Positions 1 through 12,828 of a stretch of DNA of 64,000 nucleotides are shown piece by piece. This DNA comes from Paraescarpia echinospica (Eukaryota > Annelida > Polychaeta > Sabellida > Siboglinidae): contig CM034537.1 of NCBI GenBank assembly GCA_020002185.1, positions 6,204,465 to 6,268,464 of the forward strand. Reading direction: 5' to 3'. The translations under genes and the position numbers were made by a program. Within the stretch, counting starts at the first letter, position 1. Each line of letters opens with the position of its first letter. The notes under the pieces were generated by a model. That model was not told the origin of the DNA. It saw nothing but the letters and a program-made list of their open reading frames with translations, and searched no databases.

Positions 1-1190
1 CACCTCAATAAGTACTAATTTAACTAATCAATGGATGCGAATTCTTGTTCAGTACATGAGTACAGTTGTAAAGTACCTAGTAACCTGCCCATTCCTTGCT
101 ACTGTCTTAATCCTTTACATTTTAGTTATACTTTATTTGATATTTATTAATTAATCACTGCATTTACATCAAACAACATGATTGTTTTAAATGTTCAGTG
201 TTATCTACAAATGTCCTTTTTCTGTTGTTTTGATCATGTGTTATCAACTACAGTATTCCACAAGTTTAGACCAGTTTCTTCCACTTCCAAGTTGATTTTA
301 AAATATGTTATTTGTGTATCTTGTTATGCTGGGAAATGTATTTCACATCTGCGATGCATAAAAGCATGATTAACATAACACTGGCTTCTTCTGACTTCAT
401 ATTTTTTCATGACAATAAATCTTAATGTTATTTGTTTCTTCGATCTTGCAAAGAATATTTTTTTCCTAAAGAAACTACAACCCAGATTCCACCATATTTT
501 ACTATGATTCATTTCATAGTTGAGGAACAGCCAAAGATCTATTTCTTCCAGTTCATCTAGAAAGAAACCAGAAGGAACTTCTGTTTTTCTGGGTAACTTT
601 CTTTCTCCCACTGGAAATGGGTTTCTCCTAAAAAACAACCCTTATCCATGTTCTTTGAATAAATGCAGAAAACAAAAATTTACTCAAGCTGAAGAAAAAA
701 AATTAACAACAGGAATGGGAACTCTTGAAGACTGGTAGGATTCATTTTACAGGCCAAGTCGGGTGACTCATAAGAAAGCAACCAGGGATCTAAGATACAG
801 GAAGGTGGGAACAAAATGTCCCAATGTATTCAAATTAGAGTCAACATTGAGATAGGACAAGTGGTGGGAACTGACCAGGGGAGACATGCCATAAGAATAA
901 ATGGAAGGCAGCAGACAAGGAAGAATGTAGGACTGGGAGTAAATATACACCGAGGGTTCAGTCACACTTTATATGCACTGCATAAATTAATCTGGTCATT
1001 TCAGATAAGTTATACTTGATTGATTCTCATGGGATACATCTGGTATTCATGAACATGCTAAGTGGCAAGCTAACCAGAACCACTTGAAGAATTTATCTAC
1101 AAGCAGAACAAATAAAATCAGGATCCACGATCAAATTTCATGTTTCTTCATAAATCTGTGAAGATTAGAGTGAAAAAGTTATGACCAACT
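1..1190. other. AT-rich non-coding DNA
   Basis: I see no exon, RNA gene or recognisable mobile element. Short open frames on both strands lack coding character and splice signals. The stretch is probably intronic to the castor homologue, whose exon at 9796-10906 is transcribed leftward. Confidence 0.6.
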
Positions 1191-1194
1191 CCTC

Positions 1195-1690
1195 TTGTTC
1201 TGGCCACCTTCTAGCATGATTGTCCTCAGACTTTGTTGCGGCCACCCTCTACCACCGTTGTCCTGAGACTTTGTTCTGGCCACCTTTTACCACAGTGGTC
1301 CTCACACTTTGTTCTGACCACCTTTTACCATAGTGGTCCTCAGACTTTGTTCTGGCTACCTTCTGTCACGTTTGTTCTCAGACTTTGTTCTGGCTACCCT
1401 CTATCACAATGGTCTTCAGACTTTGTTCTGGCCACCTTCTATCATAGTTGTCTTCAAGACTGTTCTGGCCACCTTCCATCACGGTTGTCTGCAGACTTTG
1501 TTCTGGCCACCTTCTATCACGGTTGTCCTCAGACTTTGTTCTGGCCATATTTGATCAAGTTTGTCTTCAGACTTTGTTCTGGCCATATTCGATCAAGTTT
1601 GTCTTCAGACTTTGTTCTGGCCACATTCTATAAAAGTTATCCTCAGAGTTTGTTCTGGCCACCCTCTATCACTGTTATGTCCTCAAAATT
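1195..1690. repeat. 38 bp minisatellite, about 13 copies
   Basis: A unit of about 38 bp recurs head to tail, built around CTCAGACTTTGTTCTGGCCA followed by a variable CCTTCTATCACGGTTGT-like half. Copies differ by substitutions and small indels. Long open frames across it are repeat artefacts. Confidence 0.9.
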
Positions 1691-1699
1691 TTGTTGCAT

Positions 1700-3105
1700 A
1701 TATTTGAGGTTTATAAAATATGTTCTAATACAGTATTCTAATAAACAATGTGTTCAACTGCTTTCAACTATGTCACACAAAGTTTATAAAAAATTATAAC
1801 TGTAAATATAATTCACCCTAAGTATGTTGTGTATCTAGATATATGTAGAACATGGGGGGCATTATCCAATCATGCATGACTGGTACCTATATTTACCAAG
1901 ATGGTGGTCACAGCCACAGGCTAATGACACCCAAATAAGCACACCATGATGTTAACAACAGCAGACTGCAGTAAAACAAGTAAACACAATTAGGGACCCT
2001 GTCAAGTTTACCCCTTCCATTAATTAGTGGACTTTCTATGGTTGACAAATTTTGAGCACATGTTGATGTAACTAAGAGATAACAAATTAGAGAAATAATC
2101 AGATCTATGGAAACATATTATAGAGTAGCTTGCGTCTTTATTTGTGAAATTTAAATTGCATTATATTTGTTAGCTAGCACTGAACAAAAAAACTGCATAC
2201 AAAATCAAGGTGTTTATATATATATATATATTAACATTACATTATAATTAATATTTGGCAATTGTACTCGTCTAATTTATTATTATACAACTAAGACTGT
2301 AATTAACAGTGGAAATGCATTAACATTTCTATACGATTCCTACTGTAATGCTCAGTAAGTTAGCTTGCTAGATGTTGTTAATAGTTTTGGTCGACGGCCA
2401 AAACATGCATTCATGTAAACCTGTGCTTTATAGTGGGAGTCTTTGCACTAATAAGTTATATTATTGCAGTTAGAATTTACACAACACTATTTCAGATATG
2501 CATGCTTATACACAAACAACCAAAACCAGATGAGATTGCATACGTGTACAACAAAACATCTGGTTGCCAGACCACCTCGTATGCACTGAGAAAACACCAT
2601 CTACTGCCTTAAATATAAATATATAATTCAACTGCACCAAACAATTCCACACAATACAATGAGCCTTTCCCATGAAAGGGTTGCCATGGTGACCAAGCAA
2701 CAATGCTAATTTCAAGTATTATGCCAAAGACCAAATTGGCTGTTCACAGTACAATACAAATATAAGCTTGCACTTAAGCGGTTATATTTATTAAATCTAC
2801 AAAGCAAGTTTGAGCAAAGTTCCATGCATGGACCATGTAGAATGGTGCAAAGAACCACAACTGTTCCATATTTACTGGTTCTTACATTCATTTTGTATGT
2901 AAATGGTTTCGTATGAGAAACTGGGAAATTCGTGCCTAGTTCTAAGACAGCCTACACTACTCCAAACATGGAATTCCACTGTTATGATTACAGAAATATT
3001 CTTAAATAGAGGTAATAATAATGTCCACACAGATTTGTATTAAATAAAAACTTAAATGTATGCTTTGTTCCATGTGTGCAAAATGAACTTTAGACTGGCA
3101 AAAAC
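1700..3105. other. Non-coding DNA, no gene seen
   Basis: AT-rich with a short TA run near 2216-2231. One palindromic X-box-like site, GTTGCCATGGTGAC, sits at 2680-2693. Nothing else is supported. Confidence 0.55.
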
Positions 3106-3107
3106 CT

Positions 3108-3362
3108 GTTCTTGTGTATGTGTGTGTGTGTCTGTGTGTGTGCATGCATGTGTGCATACATGCATGCATGCATGCACGTGTGTATGTGGTGTGTGCATGT
3201 ATACGAATGTGTACATGTGCATATGCGAGTGTGTGGTGTACGTGCTGTGTATAGTGTGTGAGACTGAGTGTATGAATGCATGCATGCATGAGTACATGCG
3301 TGTGTGCATGAGTGTGTGTGCATGTGTGTGCGTGCGTGCGTGCGTGCGTATACGTGTACGTG
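3108..3362. repeat. TG / TGCATG-rich microsatellite
   Basis: An irregular run of TG dinucleotides interrupted by GCATGCATG and GCGTGCGTG blocks. The Cys/Val-rich and His/Thr-rich translations are low-complexity artefacts. Confidence 0.9.
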
Positions 3363-5925
3363 AAAGTCAAAACCCCAAACATCAATATCACTCAGACAAC
3401 ACAAGGGAAAAGTTGCAAAAAAATTATAACTACATGGAGACATTTTAAAATTTCTTATTAAATCAAGGAAACATTTTAAAATTTCTTATTATAATCGAGC
3501 TTGCATATATATGTAGGTTAAGGTTTCCCTCTTAGATAGTTTGAACCTCGAACACCAAGCTTTCAAGGATTAATCCACGATTCCTAGAATATGACATGCC
3601 CCTATATCTTTTCATACCTCATATATGTCAAGACACCTTTATGGGGTAAATCAGTTCATTCCTTAATGGTTCTGAACTTAAAACATAATGTGCGTGTACG
3701 CAAAACATAGCCTAACAATAGCAGGAACAAACAACGAGTATCTGTGAAGGTGTTTGGTATATGATATTTATGCAATAATGCTCTGGTTTTCTAACATTTT
3801 GTAAATATTACTTTCACAACTGTCTTCTAACAAGACATCCCGTCACATGACAGGCATGTTTGCTAGAAATAATATATAATAATATAATAATAACAATAAA
3901 AATAATAGATAGATAGCTCTTGTATAGTGCAAGTCTTTTTAGAAAAAAAGTTCAGTGAGCTAACACATTCACATGCACACACACATACGAATGAACACAC
4001 ACAATCATAAAACGTAAACTATACAAGTACACCCAGAAAGCATAGAGCACCTAGGCAAGTGGTGGTGGCCTAGACAGAAAGTGACACTGTGGGGCCAATT
4101 ATGTAAGTTAACATTAAACCATAAAACCACTGCCCTGCAGGATTGAATTCCCAATAGACACAATGGACCTACACACATCACGCCAGGGGCAATTTATAAA
4201 TATTAACTTGCAATTATAATTAAGGCCAGGCATGTGAATGCATTTATAAAACCACTCAATATTAATATCCCCATATTATGTTTTTATATTCATTTATAAT
4301 GCATGTGAAATACTATTATTAAAATACTACTAATATTCAACCACATTGCTTTGAGTATTATTTTAATATGTTCATGTTGAATCGTTGTACGTCACTTTAC
4401 AACAACAATGCAATATTAAATAACTTGGGTAAAGACTCACTTTAGGCCCATCAAATCATGAATTTTAATGATAAATTTAATCTAAATAAATGATTGTGAT
4501 ATCATTTTCTAACATTCTAGAAGTCACTTCATACAAGTTTGAAAAAGTTTTATTATATGAAAACCACCCTGACTAAAAATTTGTTGATTAAAAAATAAAA
4601 GAATCTTTTTATTTATTGTTTAACTACCAGTTTTTACCAACCATCCTGGCATTAGTAAAACAATTGTTTTTTACTGGCAGAAACTTGCTATAAGTCTGAC
4701 TGGCAAACTGCTGAAAATATTATCATTAGTTTATTAACATTAATGTTGTCCATATTTGTAGGTTCTGCCAGTTTTACCACTCGTCCCACCAACTTGTAAT
4801 ATTTAAGAAGTACAACACTGGCCTAAAACTGAAGATTAACTGATTACTAATTATTTGTTGTCAGACTAGATAATTTACTTTTGGAAATGTAAATGATTCA
4901 CTGCTATCTACAATTATTGCTTTTGCTGCAGACATTATAAATACCTGTGATTATTGCTGTGTTTGGTAATAAAAAGATAAAACATAAAGTTGTCATGACT
5001 AACATGCAATTGAGATATAATACTATTTGATGAAAGGGCTATAATACTAGTTTCATTTTACATTACAATAATGTTAGTTTCTTCTGGTTCAGACCAGTTA
5101 ATGTAGTTTTAAAAAGCCATAACAACATCAAAGCCAAACACTGTTATCTGTAAGGATGACCAAATGATAAGCCAGTCAATGATAATGCAGCCAAGGGGGA
5201 ATCTATAAGTAAAATCAGCATACTACAAGGTTCAAGAGTCTAACAAGATGTCTATGGCAACAATACACAACACACCATATGACATACATACACATGCTTA
5301 TCCACAGTGTAAAGACCTCTGATAGCAAGAGTTTCCATGACAACCAAACATAGCTGACTGCTGGTCTAACCATAAAAGGAGTGTCAGCCTGTATGGTGTA
5401 ATTAAGAGCTATGGTATCCACCCCACTTCAAAAGATTTGCATCAGTTTAGCTTGAAACGGGACACTACTGAATTTCCTCTGACCTTAGTTAATGTGCATG
5501 AAAACTCTGCACTATAGGCACAATAGCTGATTGTACAGATATCATAAAGTATTCTACTTAGTCTGCTCTTTTTGAATCCCAGTTTCATGTATTCCAAACA
5601 AATACAAACTTTGTTAGATGTTACAATTTGTTTGTAAATTTACAATAAACCTTGGTATACTTATTGTCATAAATTATTCCTGTCTCAACAAATTGGATAT
5701 ATATGAACTTCAGTCAAAGTTCCTTACAAAAACAGGTACCAACAAAAGTTTTGAAAGTCTTCTAAAAATATCTCAAATTAATGTTTTAAGTATTGTTTAA
5801 TTGTATGAAATCAGATTTCCAACACAGCAATACCTCAAATGAAACTATCCAGGTGAAATGTTTAGAACTTTACAAAATAATTATTACAACAAGATGAAAC
5901 ATAACAGAACAAATAATGATTTTGG
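3363..5925. other. Non-coding AT-rich DNA
   Basis: No convincing coding sequence. There are small A+T-rich simple repeats (ATAG near 3904) and no recognisable transposon domain. Confidence 0.5.
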
Positions 5926-6075
5926 GTAATTGAAACTGCCCATTGATAACTGATGTGTTCATTTGTTCCAAATCAAGCAAAGCCTGATTCAGTAAACGTC
6001 CTGCTAATAATTACCACCACTTGTATGAGAAGATGATTCTGGGTAATGGAACAAACAATCTCAATCTAAACAGAC
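5926..6075. repeat. Diverged copy of an interspersed repeat also found at 14219-14892
   Basis: The stretch with CCTGCTAATAATTACCACCAC and GATTCTGGGTAATGGAACA resembles CCTGCCAATGATTACTACCAC and GATTCTGGGAAACAGAACA in the later duplicated block, in the same order. Both are then probably members of one dispersed, non-coding repeat family. Confidence 0.5.
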
Positions 6076-7335
6076 ACACAGTTTATTTTAATTTGTTATT
6101 TCAAGACTAAGCAAAATGACCCACAAAGTCAATGAAAAACAATTTATTAAATGATAATGTACAAGATAATTTTTTGAAATATTTGAAAGTTGTTGTCAGA
6201 CTGGGTTTTACTGAATTCTTGAAATGTGAAAACCGTGCACTGGCAGTGACTTGCTAGCTACTCATACAGTGTCCCCATTTGGTAATGCAACAAAATGTCA
6301 TGCATTCAATTTTGTGTCACAGGTCAGAGGACAATTCAATTAAAAACAATTTCCCACAATCCCAATGCTGCCCCCAAGTTAGAAAAGTCACTTTCATCAC
6401 TTTTAAACTTGATTCTAAATGTTCAAACAGAAACAATTCAAAGCAGGCAGACTGCCAGAACGTGTAACAAAAGTACCAGGAATTCATATTTAATTCAAAA
6501 CATTTCACACAGCACTAAAATTCATCTCAGCAACCATGTAGATTCATTAATTAAAGTGCATTGCACGTACTGAATAGTAGTAGTTGTATGTACCAGTAGT
6601 CCAGTATTTATTACAATAATAATACTCTTTTGAAGCATTCTCTCTTTACCAAACAAACATGTTATCATAAATTATGACAATCCGTCCTATTAGCTAAATA
6701 AACTACAAATGATGGTGTCAGATAATAAATGGACTTATCCAGCAAACAGAACAAAACTCTAAGATAGTGATTCAACATGCAAACTGCTTTTAGATCAGCG
6801 TTTCTTGCTAGTACTAGTAGAGCTATGTTGTTATGAAAACATGTCAAGCTGTTTTTAACCAAATGCGGTAGATATGTAATTTTATTATATGAGTATTCTT
6901 AATTCATATGCATATTTGTAACAAGGGACAACAGTTTATTGACAAAAAAAGTATATACAGAGATAGTCACTTTGGCCCAATCTTCAGGGTGACCTTAACA
7001 TTGACATAATTTCTGACATTCCACTGTACTTGAACCTTATATATTTTACATGTTATTAGAGCATATTTGTATATTAATCTTGTGTACATTTGATATTTAA
7101 ACAGAGAATAAAAAAATTATATATATATATTGGTTCACTGTAATGCTAAAATGGAAATGGCCCTAGTGTTTGTGGTAAGTTTCAGAGATATAAAAAAATG
7201 ACTGCCTGACCATTTCAAATGCTCTTATACATAATTACCAAGTAGCATTTGTGTGTAACTTTTATTTTGATTACACCAAACATGTAATACAAGTAATAAA
7301 TTGTCAATATGGGAAGATTTATTTTTCAGTGGAGG
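6076..7335. other. Non-coding DNA
   Basis: AT-rich with short open frames only. No gene or element is recognised. Confidence 0.5.
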
Positions 7336-7336
7336 T

Positions 7337-7515
<179 letters not shown>

Positions 7516-7855
7516 GTGTAGTTCAAAAAATGGGCCAATTGGCCCTGAAGTCCTTTGGACTAATACGTCTATGTGACCCCAGCTGACCAAATGAGTGACA
7601 AGTCAGAAATATTGTAACATTGTTTTCTTACATCCTTGTAAAGGTTTGGTAGGTTGCTTTACATGGTTTAAAAAATTATATGACTGCTACAAAAATTGGC
7701 GAAGTTATGGAGCAATGAACATGGTAGGGGTCAAAAAGTGAAAATGAAGAAAACGGCTGTTGAAATTATATATGCAAATGGATTGCATGGAAATATTACA
7801 TGCACAACATTCAAATGTGGCACACAGTATGTAATATGTATGTTATGTTGCAATG

Positions 7856-8500
7856 ATACACTGGAAGTACAAATGTGCTGCTACAAAGACTTATCAAGTT
7901 ATGCCAGATTATGTCTTTAAGTGTAAAACTAAGACGACAGATTATTTGAGAGCAAAAGGTAGACTCACTGTTTGACAGTTTAAAACCTACAGGCAACTGT
8001 CCAGTTTAACAGGGGTCTAGTGGCTTAATGCTGTCTGTTGAAACAAGCTACTGCCAGTGACCAATTACAGATTAGTCACAGTTTCCATCAAACAATAGCA
8101 GGCAGAGAATCTTAGCTCCACAGCTGGGTGTAATACACAACAAGTGATAAATATATGATACACTGGAAGTACAAATGTGCTGCTACAAAAATGTATAAAG
8201 TTATGCCAGATTATGTCTTTATATATAAAATTAAGAGGACAGATTATCTGAGAGTAAAAGGTAGTCTAAACAAAATAAAAAATAAACACAAGTTGCAATT
8301 ATAGAAAATCAATAGTTTTGAAGATACATTTTAAAAGTGTTAGGCAACTGTTAAGTCTAACAGGAGACAAGACACCAGTCACACCATTTTATAATAATTA
8401 AATGAACATCAAAATAAACACAACTTGCAATTATAGAAAATCAATAGTTTTGAAGATACAGTTTAAAAGTATTAGGCAACTGTTCAGTCTAACAGGGATC
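7856..8500. repeat. Locally duplicated non-coding segments
   Basis: Two blocks are each present twice. GATACACTGGAAGTACAAAT and about 110 bp after it occur at 7856 and again at 8157. A block with AATAAACACAAGTTGCAATT and TAGTTTTGAAGATAC occurs near 8281 and again near 8415. The AGGCAACTGT..AGTCTAACAG motif recurs at the end of each. The pattern is a partly interleaved tandem duplication with moderate divergence. Confidence 0.75.
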
Positions 8501-8659
8501 AAGTGTGTCTACTCTGCCTGGGTGCTGTGACCAATGAAAGATTAGTCAAGGTCTCAATGGACTAGGCTATAGAGATTAGTCACAGCTGTTGACTTTGTGG
8601 CACAATACACAACGTCTACTGTTGGGGGTGGTCTGAAGGGCTCTTCTCAAAACCACATC

Positions 8660-9027
8660 ACTAGATAATGTAAAACTTTTGCACTTTGGGGGCCCCTTAG
8701 AATGATTCAATCAAATACAGATTTCTTGTATATAGTGGCAGCACCCTAAGATACATCTATGCAAAATTAGAAAAAAGTTACTGAACAGTTTAAAAAAAAA
8801 AGGCAAAATGTTACATTTTCACCAGTTTTGGGGTCCTTGGAGGCCTTAGGGAGCCCTTAAAATGATTCAATCAAATACAGATTTCTCGTGCATAGTGGCA
8901 GTGCCCTAAGATGTCTATGCAAAATTAGAAAAAAAAAGTTGCTGAACGGTTTCTGAGATACGGCAGCTAACGGCGGACGCAGAGTGATGGCAATAGTCCC
9001 TTGGACCTTCGGCCAAAGGACTAATAA
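8660..9027. mobile_element. Two adjacent copies of a short interspersed repeat, probably non-autonomous
   Basis: AATGATTCAATCAAATACAG, then TATAGTGGCAGCACCCTAAG and CTATGCAAAATTAGAAAAAA, occur near 8700 and again near 8858. The second copy ends with TTCTGAGATACGGCAGCTAACGG and a near-perfect hairpin at 8993-9023 (TAGTCCCTTGG / CCAAAGGACTA). The 'GAGATACG..GGACGC' ending is like short repeats that are very common in molluscan genomes. That comparison is from memory and the family is not named. Confidence 0.5.
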
Positions 9028-9795
9028 AAAATGCAACATATATGAATTTGTATTTAAAACAAAAAATGTATTTGGCCCCCAGGTCTGATCTATTGCATTG
9101 TCTGCAATATTTATAAAATAAGTCAAATGCTTGCATTCTGAAGTTTAAGCTGGTATATTACATATATACTGTGTAAACAAGTTGATAATAAAACTGCATT
9201 AATCTTATTAATAAATGCCCTTCATACCCCATTGTCAACTTTATGCAAAAAACACTGGTCAATAAAATAAAATAATAAAAAACTGTATCCACAGTTTCTT
9301 TAGTGTTATAAAAAACTATATAGACACTGTTTTTGCAAATGTTATGGTAACCACTCAATTTTTCAATTAGTTACTTTGTAAGAAAGTTGGCATTCTTCTG
9401 TTTGGGAATGTTGTGCAGAGATGTTGCCCAGTTTAAAATTGGTAACAATGCACTAAACTGAATTACTTATTTAACTACAGTATTCTGTTGTCCAATATAA
9501 AATGTGAGAGGGAAAGGGGCTACATTGACTTTGTTAGGCTAAGGTCTGACATGTGTTCTTTATATAAGCCTTAAAAATGTAGACATCTACACAATTTTGA
9601 AGTTTTAAAAAAGGGAATGCCCAACACTAAAACTTAGTTAAAGGAAGTAAATGAGGAAGTAACTAAATATTTAAATAAAACAATGAACATGAAACCCAAA
9701 CTTTGCAAGCATGATATCATTACTACGCCATGTGCGATCCTTTCTTATTCAATAAGTAATGCAGCTTTGAAAGAACTGTTAGTTAGAAGACATAC
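9028..9795. other. Intronic sequence downstream of the castor exon
   Basis: No exon is visible. The splice donor of the castor exon (minus strand) lies at 9795-9794, so this stretch is the start of the following intron. Confidence 0.55.
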
Positions 9796-10906
9796 CTTGA
9801 GGCAGCTGTGCGAGTGTCTCTACACTATCCATAAACTTTGCATAGATGGCTTCGCTGGCCAGAGAAGTAGCAGACACAGATACTGCTGCTGAATCACAGA
9901 CATTTCTTTCCATGCTGGTTGTCGATACATCTGGAGAGTTCCTGGTGGGATGTGTAGATGGGAAAGTTGTGGGCGTTGATGGAGATGCAAGCAGGTGATG
10001 CTCTCGCCCCAAGATGTTGTTAGGGGTGAAGTTCTGCAGTGGCACTCGCCTCGTGAGAGATTCACCAGCCTTGTCTTCGTTCAACCCATAGATGCTCAGC
10101 AGTTCGTTCATTGTACTCTCTGCATAATCTTTAATTGCGACAGCAGCGTCAGCACCAGATGGCGCAGTCTCAATCATTTCCATTGTGTCATCGCCATCTT
10201 CATCTTCAGTAGTGATATCTGTGGTAGCACAGTCAATGAGTCGAGTCATATTCTTGATAGATCCTGCCTCTAGAGCACTGCTGTCACCATGTGTGATGAC
10301 AGACAGAGCTATGGCTGTGTCATCTTTTACATGTTTCCCACTCTGCCTACTGCTGGTGGTGGAGGAATCCTGTTGTTTCTTGGCACAGGACAAATCTAGG
10401 ACCTCATTCTCATCATCAGCGATGGCGTCAAAGTCGACACCATTGCTGTTGATGCGATAGTCATTGAGTTGCTCCTTCATCAGCATCTCTTCCTGCTGGT
10501 GGTTCAGTTGCATGAGACTGCGTGGTTGGCAGTTCTTGCGACGTCGCTTCCTCCTGCTCTCACCACCATTGACAACCACATCAAGCACTGCCACTGTGCA
10601 GCATTTCTGCCCTGCACAACCTGTCTCCCGTCCATTCAACTCATCAAGGTGACAATCACCAGGGATGGTTGCACCTGGCCGATCATGCATCTTGTTCACC
10701 ACCTCGCAGGCCAACGTCAATGACTTATAGTCGGTGTTGTTGTTTGTCTCCAACCATGCATGGTCACTGGGGCTACAGCTATGTCCATTGGTACAGTGGA
10801 CGTCAGTCTTCAGTCGGCTGCAGACAGTGTCTAGCTGCAGTGGGACATTGTCTCTCATCAAACTGACTCCTGCTTGATGTCCAGTTCCTAGCACTGCTTT
10901 GGCCAT
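9796..10906 (-). CDS. CASZ1: Castor zinc finger (CASZ1) homologue, large N-terminal coding exon
   Basis: This exon encodes 370 residues plus one base. Castor proteins are nuclear C2H2 zinc-finger transcription factors of neural and muscle development (known for the family). The identification rests on residues 260-274, DYAESTMNELLSIYG, and the following ~15 residues. These align with the N-terminal block DYA.STM.E.L...YG that precedes the fingers of vertebrate CASZ1. A later Y.KF...ETLA stretch near 355-367 may match the SKYEEYIRKLK region. Residues 117-124 form a basic cluster, SRRKRRRK, a likely nuclear signal. Residues 169-173, VLDLS, resemble a CtBP-binding PxDLS motif. The first in-frame ATG is 10904-10906; an in-frame TGA lies about 15 bases upstream, supporting this start. 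The exon ends CTCAAG|GTATG (donor at 9795-9794, phase 1). A splice acceptor candidate, TTGCACAG, lies just upstream near 10930. No zinc finger is present in the window. Confidence 0.72.
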
Positions 10907-12330
10907 CAGTGAACCCACTGGTCATTGCCTGTGCAACAGATAACATACATGTGTTACCACAACTCTTGTTCATCTTACACATCTTTAAGTTCAGCTTTCA
11001 ACATACATCAAACACAAGCTACCAAAGCAACAAGCAGCTAACAAAAGATACCAATGACTAGAAAAACGCAGCAAACAAAAGCTTAAAAAAAAAACAGAAA
11101 ATGTAGCAAACAAAAGCTGCAATGCCAGTGAACTACAATAAACAAAATCGTCCAATGTTTAGCCTACATTTAGTACTAGAGCCTTAGCATTATATCATGC
11201 CATTTAGATATCTAAGTTTACAAATTTAGTGCCATTTTATGGCCACTGCAGACAATAAAAACAACAGATTTATGTATGTCACTTGCACATAAATATGTCT
11301 GAAACATTATTATCCATTTACTGAATATTGGTCAGTGTAATGTTATTTTTATTCTTACATAAAATTATCTTACTATTTCTTCGCTCAGTTGTCTAACCAG
11401 GCAATTTAAATAATGTTTTACAAAGCATCATGTATTGAAGTTGAATGTTTGTTATAGGCACCTCCTTTTCATAAAGAACAAAACTGAGTAATATACTATG
11501 TTGTCTTTAAATGGGAGCTATAGCTTCTTTATAATTTATAGTTTTTGTATTTCCCAGTGTGATTTATATTAATTAAAATTAGAAGTGCATAGATTGAAGT
11601 TACTGTAAATATGTGTATGGATGGCCGTGTCAATGGTTGTTTCAGAAGCTCTACTTAAACAACATTTAGACATCAGTTTTTGAATCTGCAAAGATCCTGT
11701 CATGCCAGGAGGTTTATACAATATGATCAGGTAAATTGCTTTCCATAAATGTATTCTAAGTTACTTTGTATTTGTATATACAAAAACACCTAAAAAGAAC
11801 TGACTATGTATGCTGTTTAAGGTGACTCAAACTTTTATGCAGATTGTGTCATGCATTTCTACCATGGGAAAAAAACAAATTAATTAATGTATTTATGTGG
11901 TCATGATAATTTATTCAGATTCTCGCATTCAGAATTATTCAGTATCTTTATATTAATTTATGCATTTTCTTTCACAAACCATAATTGGGCTCCTAAAACA
12001 ATTTATATACATTTATAATAAGTTTCACACAGACAATAACAATTGTCCAAATAGGTTCCAGTGTACAATAGACAACTGTATGGATACTTTGTCATAATGT
12101 ACATCTACAATTGCCACAGTTCTTAACAAAACATACAATGCCTACTGGATACCTGGTCAAACCAGACATACATGTTTTTAATAGAAATGTAAACCATACA
12201 GAACAACTGTCTATTATGAACACACATCTATATCAGAGAGCAGTCAATGACAGAGAATTTGTCATATCATACATGCATGGAATTGTTTATAATGGACTAC
12301 AAGCTGTATTACGTAACTTTCTATAATATA
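10907..12330. other. Non-coding DNA upstream of the castor exon
   Basis: TTGCACAG|GC near 10930 on the minus strand is a plausible acceptor that would join a 5' UTR exon further right. Otherwise AT-rich sequence with no recognised gene or element. Confidence 0.45.
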
Positions 12331-12336
12331 TAAAGG

Positions 12337-12735
12337 ATGCTTGGCCATATCAGACAATTGTTTAGATGCGTGGCTGTATCAAACAGTTGTCTACAATGGA
12401 CTCCTGGCTATATCGGCCAATTGTTTATAAAGGACTCCTGGCCGTATCAGACAGTTGTCTATTATGGACTCCTGGCCATATCAGACAGTTGTCTATTAAG
12501 GACACCTGGCCATATTAGCCCATTGTCTGTAATGGACTACTGGCCATATCAGACAGTTGATGGTCTATAATAGACCCCTGACAATATCAGCCCATTGTCT
12601 ATAATGGATGCTTGGCTATATCAGACAATTGTCTAGATGCCTGGCTGTATCAGACAGTTCTCTACAATGGACTCATGGCCATATCAGACAATCATTTATA
12701 AAGGACTCCTGATCGTATCAGACAGTGTCTCATAA
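12337..12735. repeat. ~36 bp minisatellite, about 11 copies
   Basis: The unit is TATCAGACAGTTGTCTATTA plus TGGACTCCTGGCCA with variants. Each unit contains the self-complementary core AGACAGTTGTCT or AGACAATTGTCT, so the array can form serial hairpins. Confidence 0.85.
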
Positions 12736-12828
12736 AAACAGTAGATTGGCTCCTGTTGATCATTATAATGCACCAGACCCAGTGTTTGTACATTGTGAGT
12801 TTACTCATATTGTTCATTAGTGTTTCTA

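Noticed and set aside
1233..1799. 188-codon plus-strand frame with repeated FWPPSI/LCSGH motifs
   Set aside because: The frame follows a 38 bp minisatellite; since 38 is not a multiple of three, the same repeat is read in all frames. No gene context.
9683..10866. Plus-strand open frames across the castor exon
   Set aside because: Antisense shadows of the 370-codon minus-strand exon, which carries the conserved motif and splice donor.
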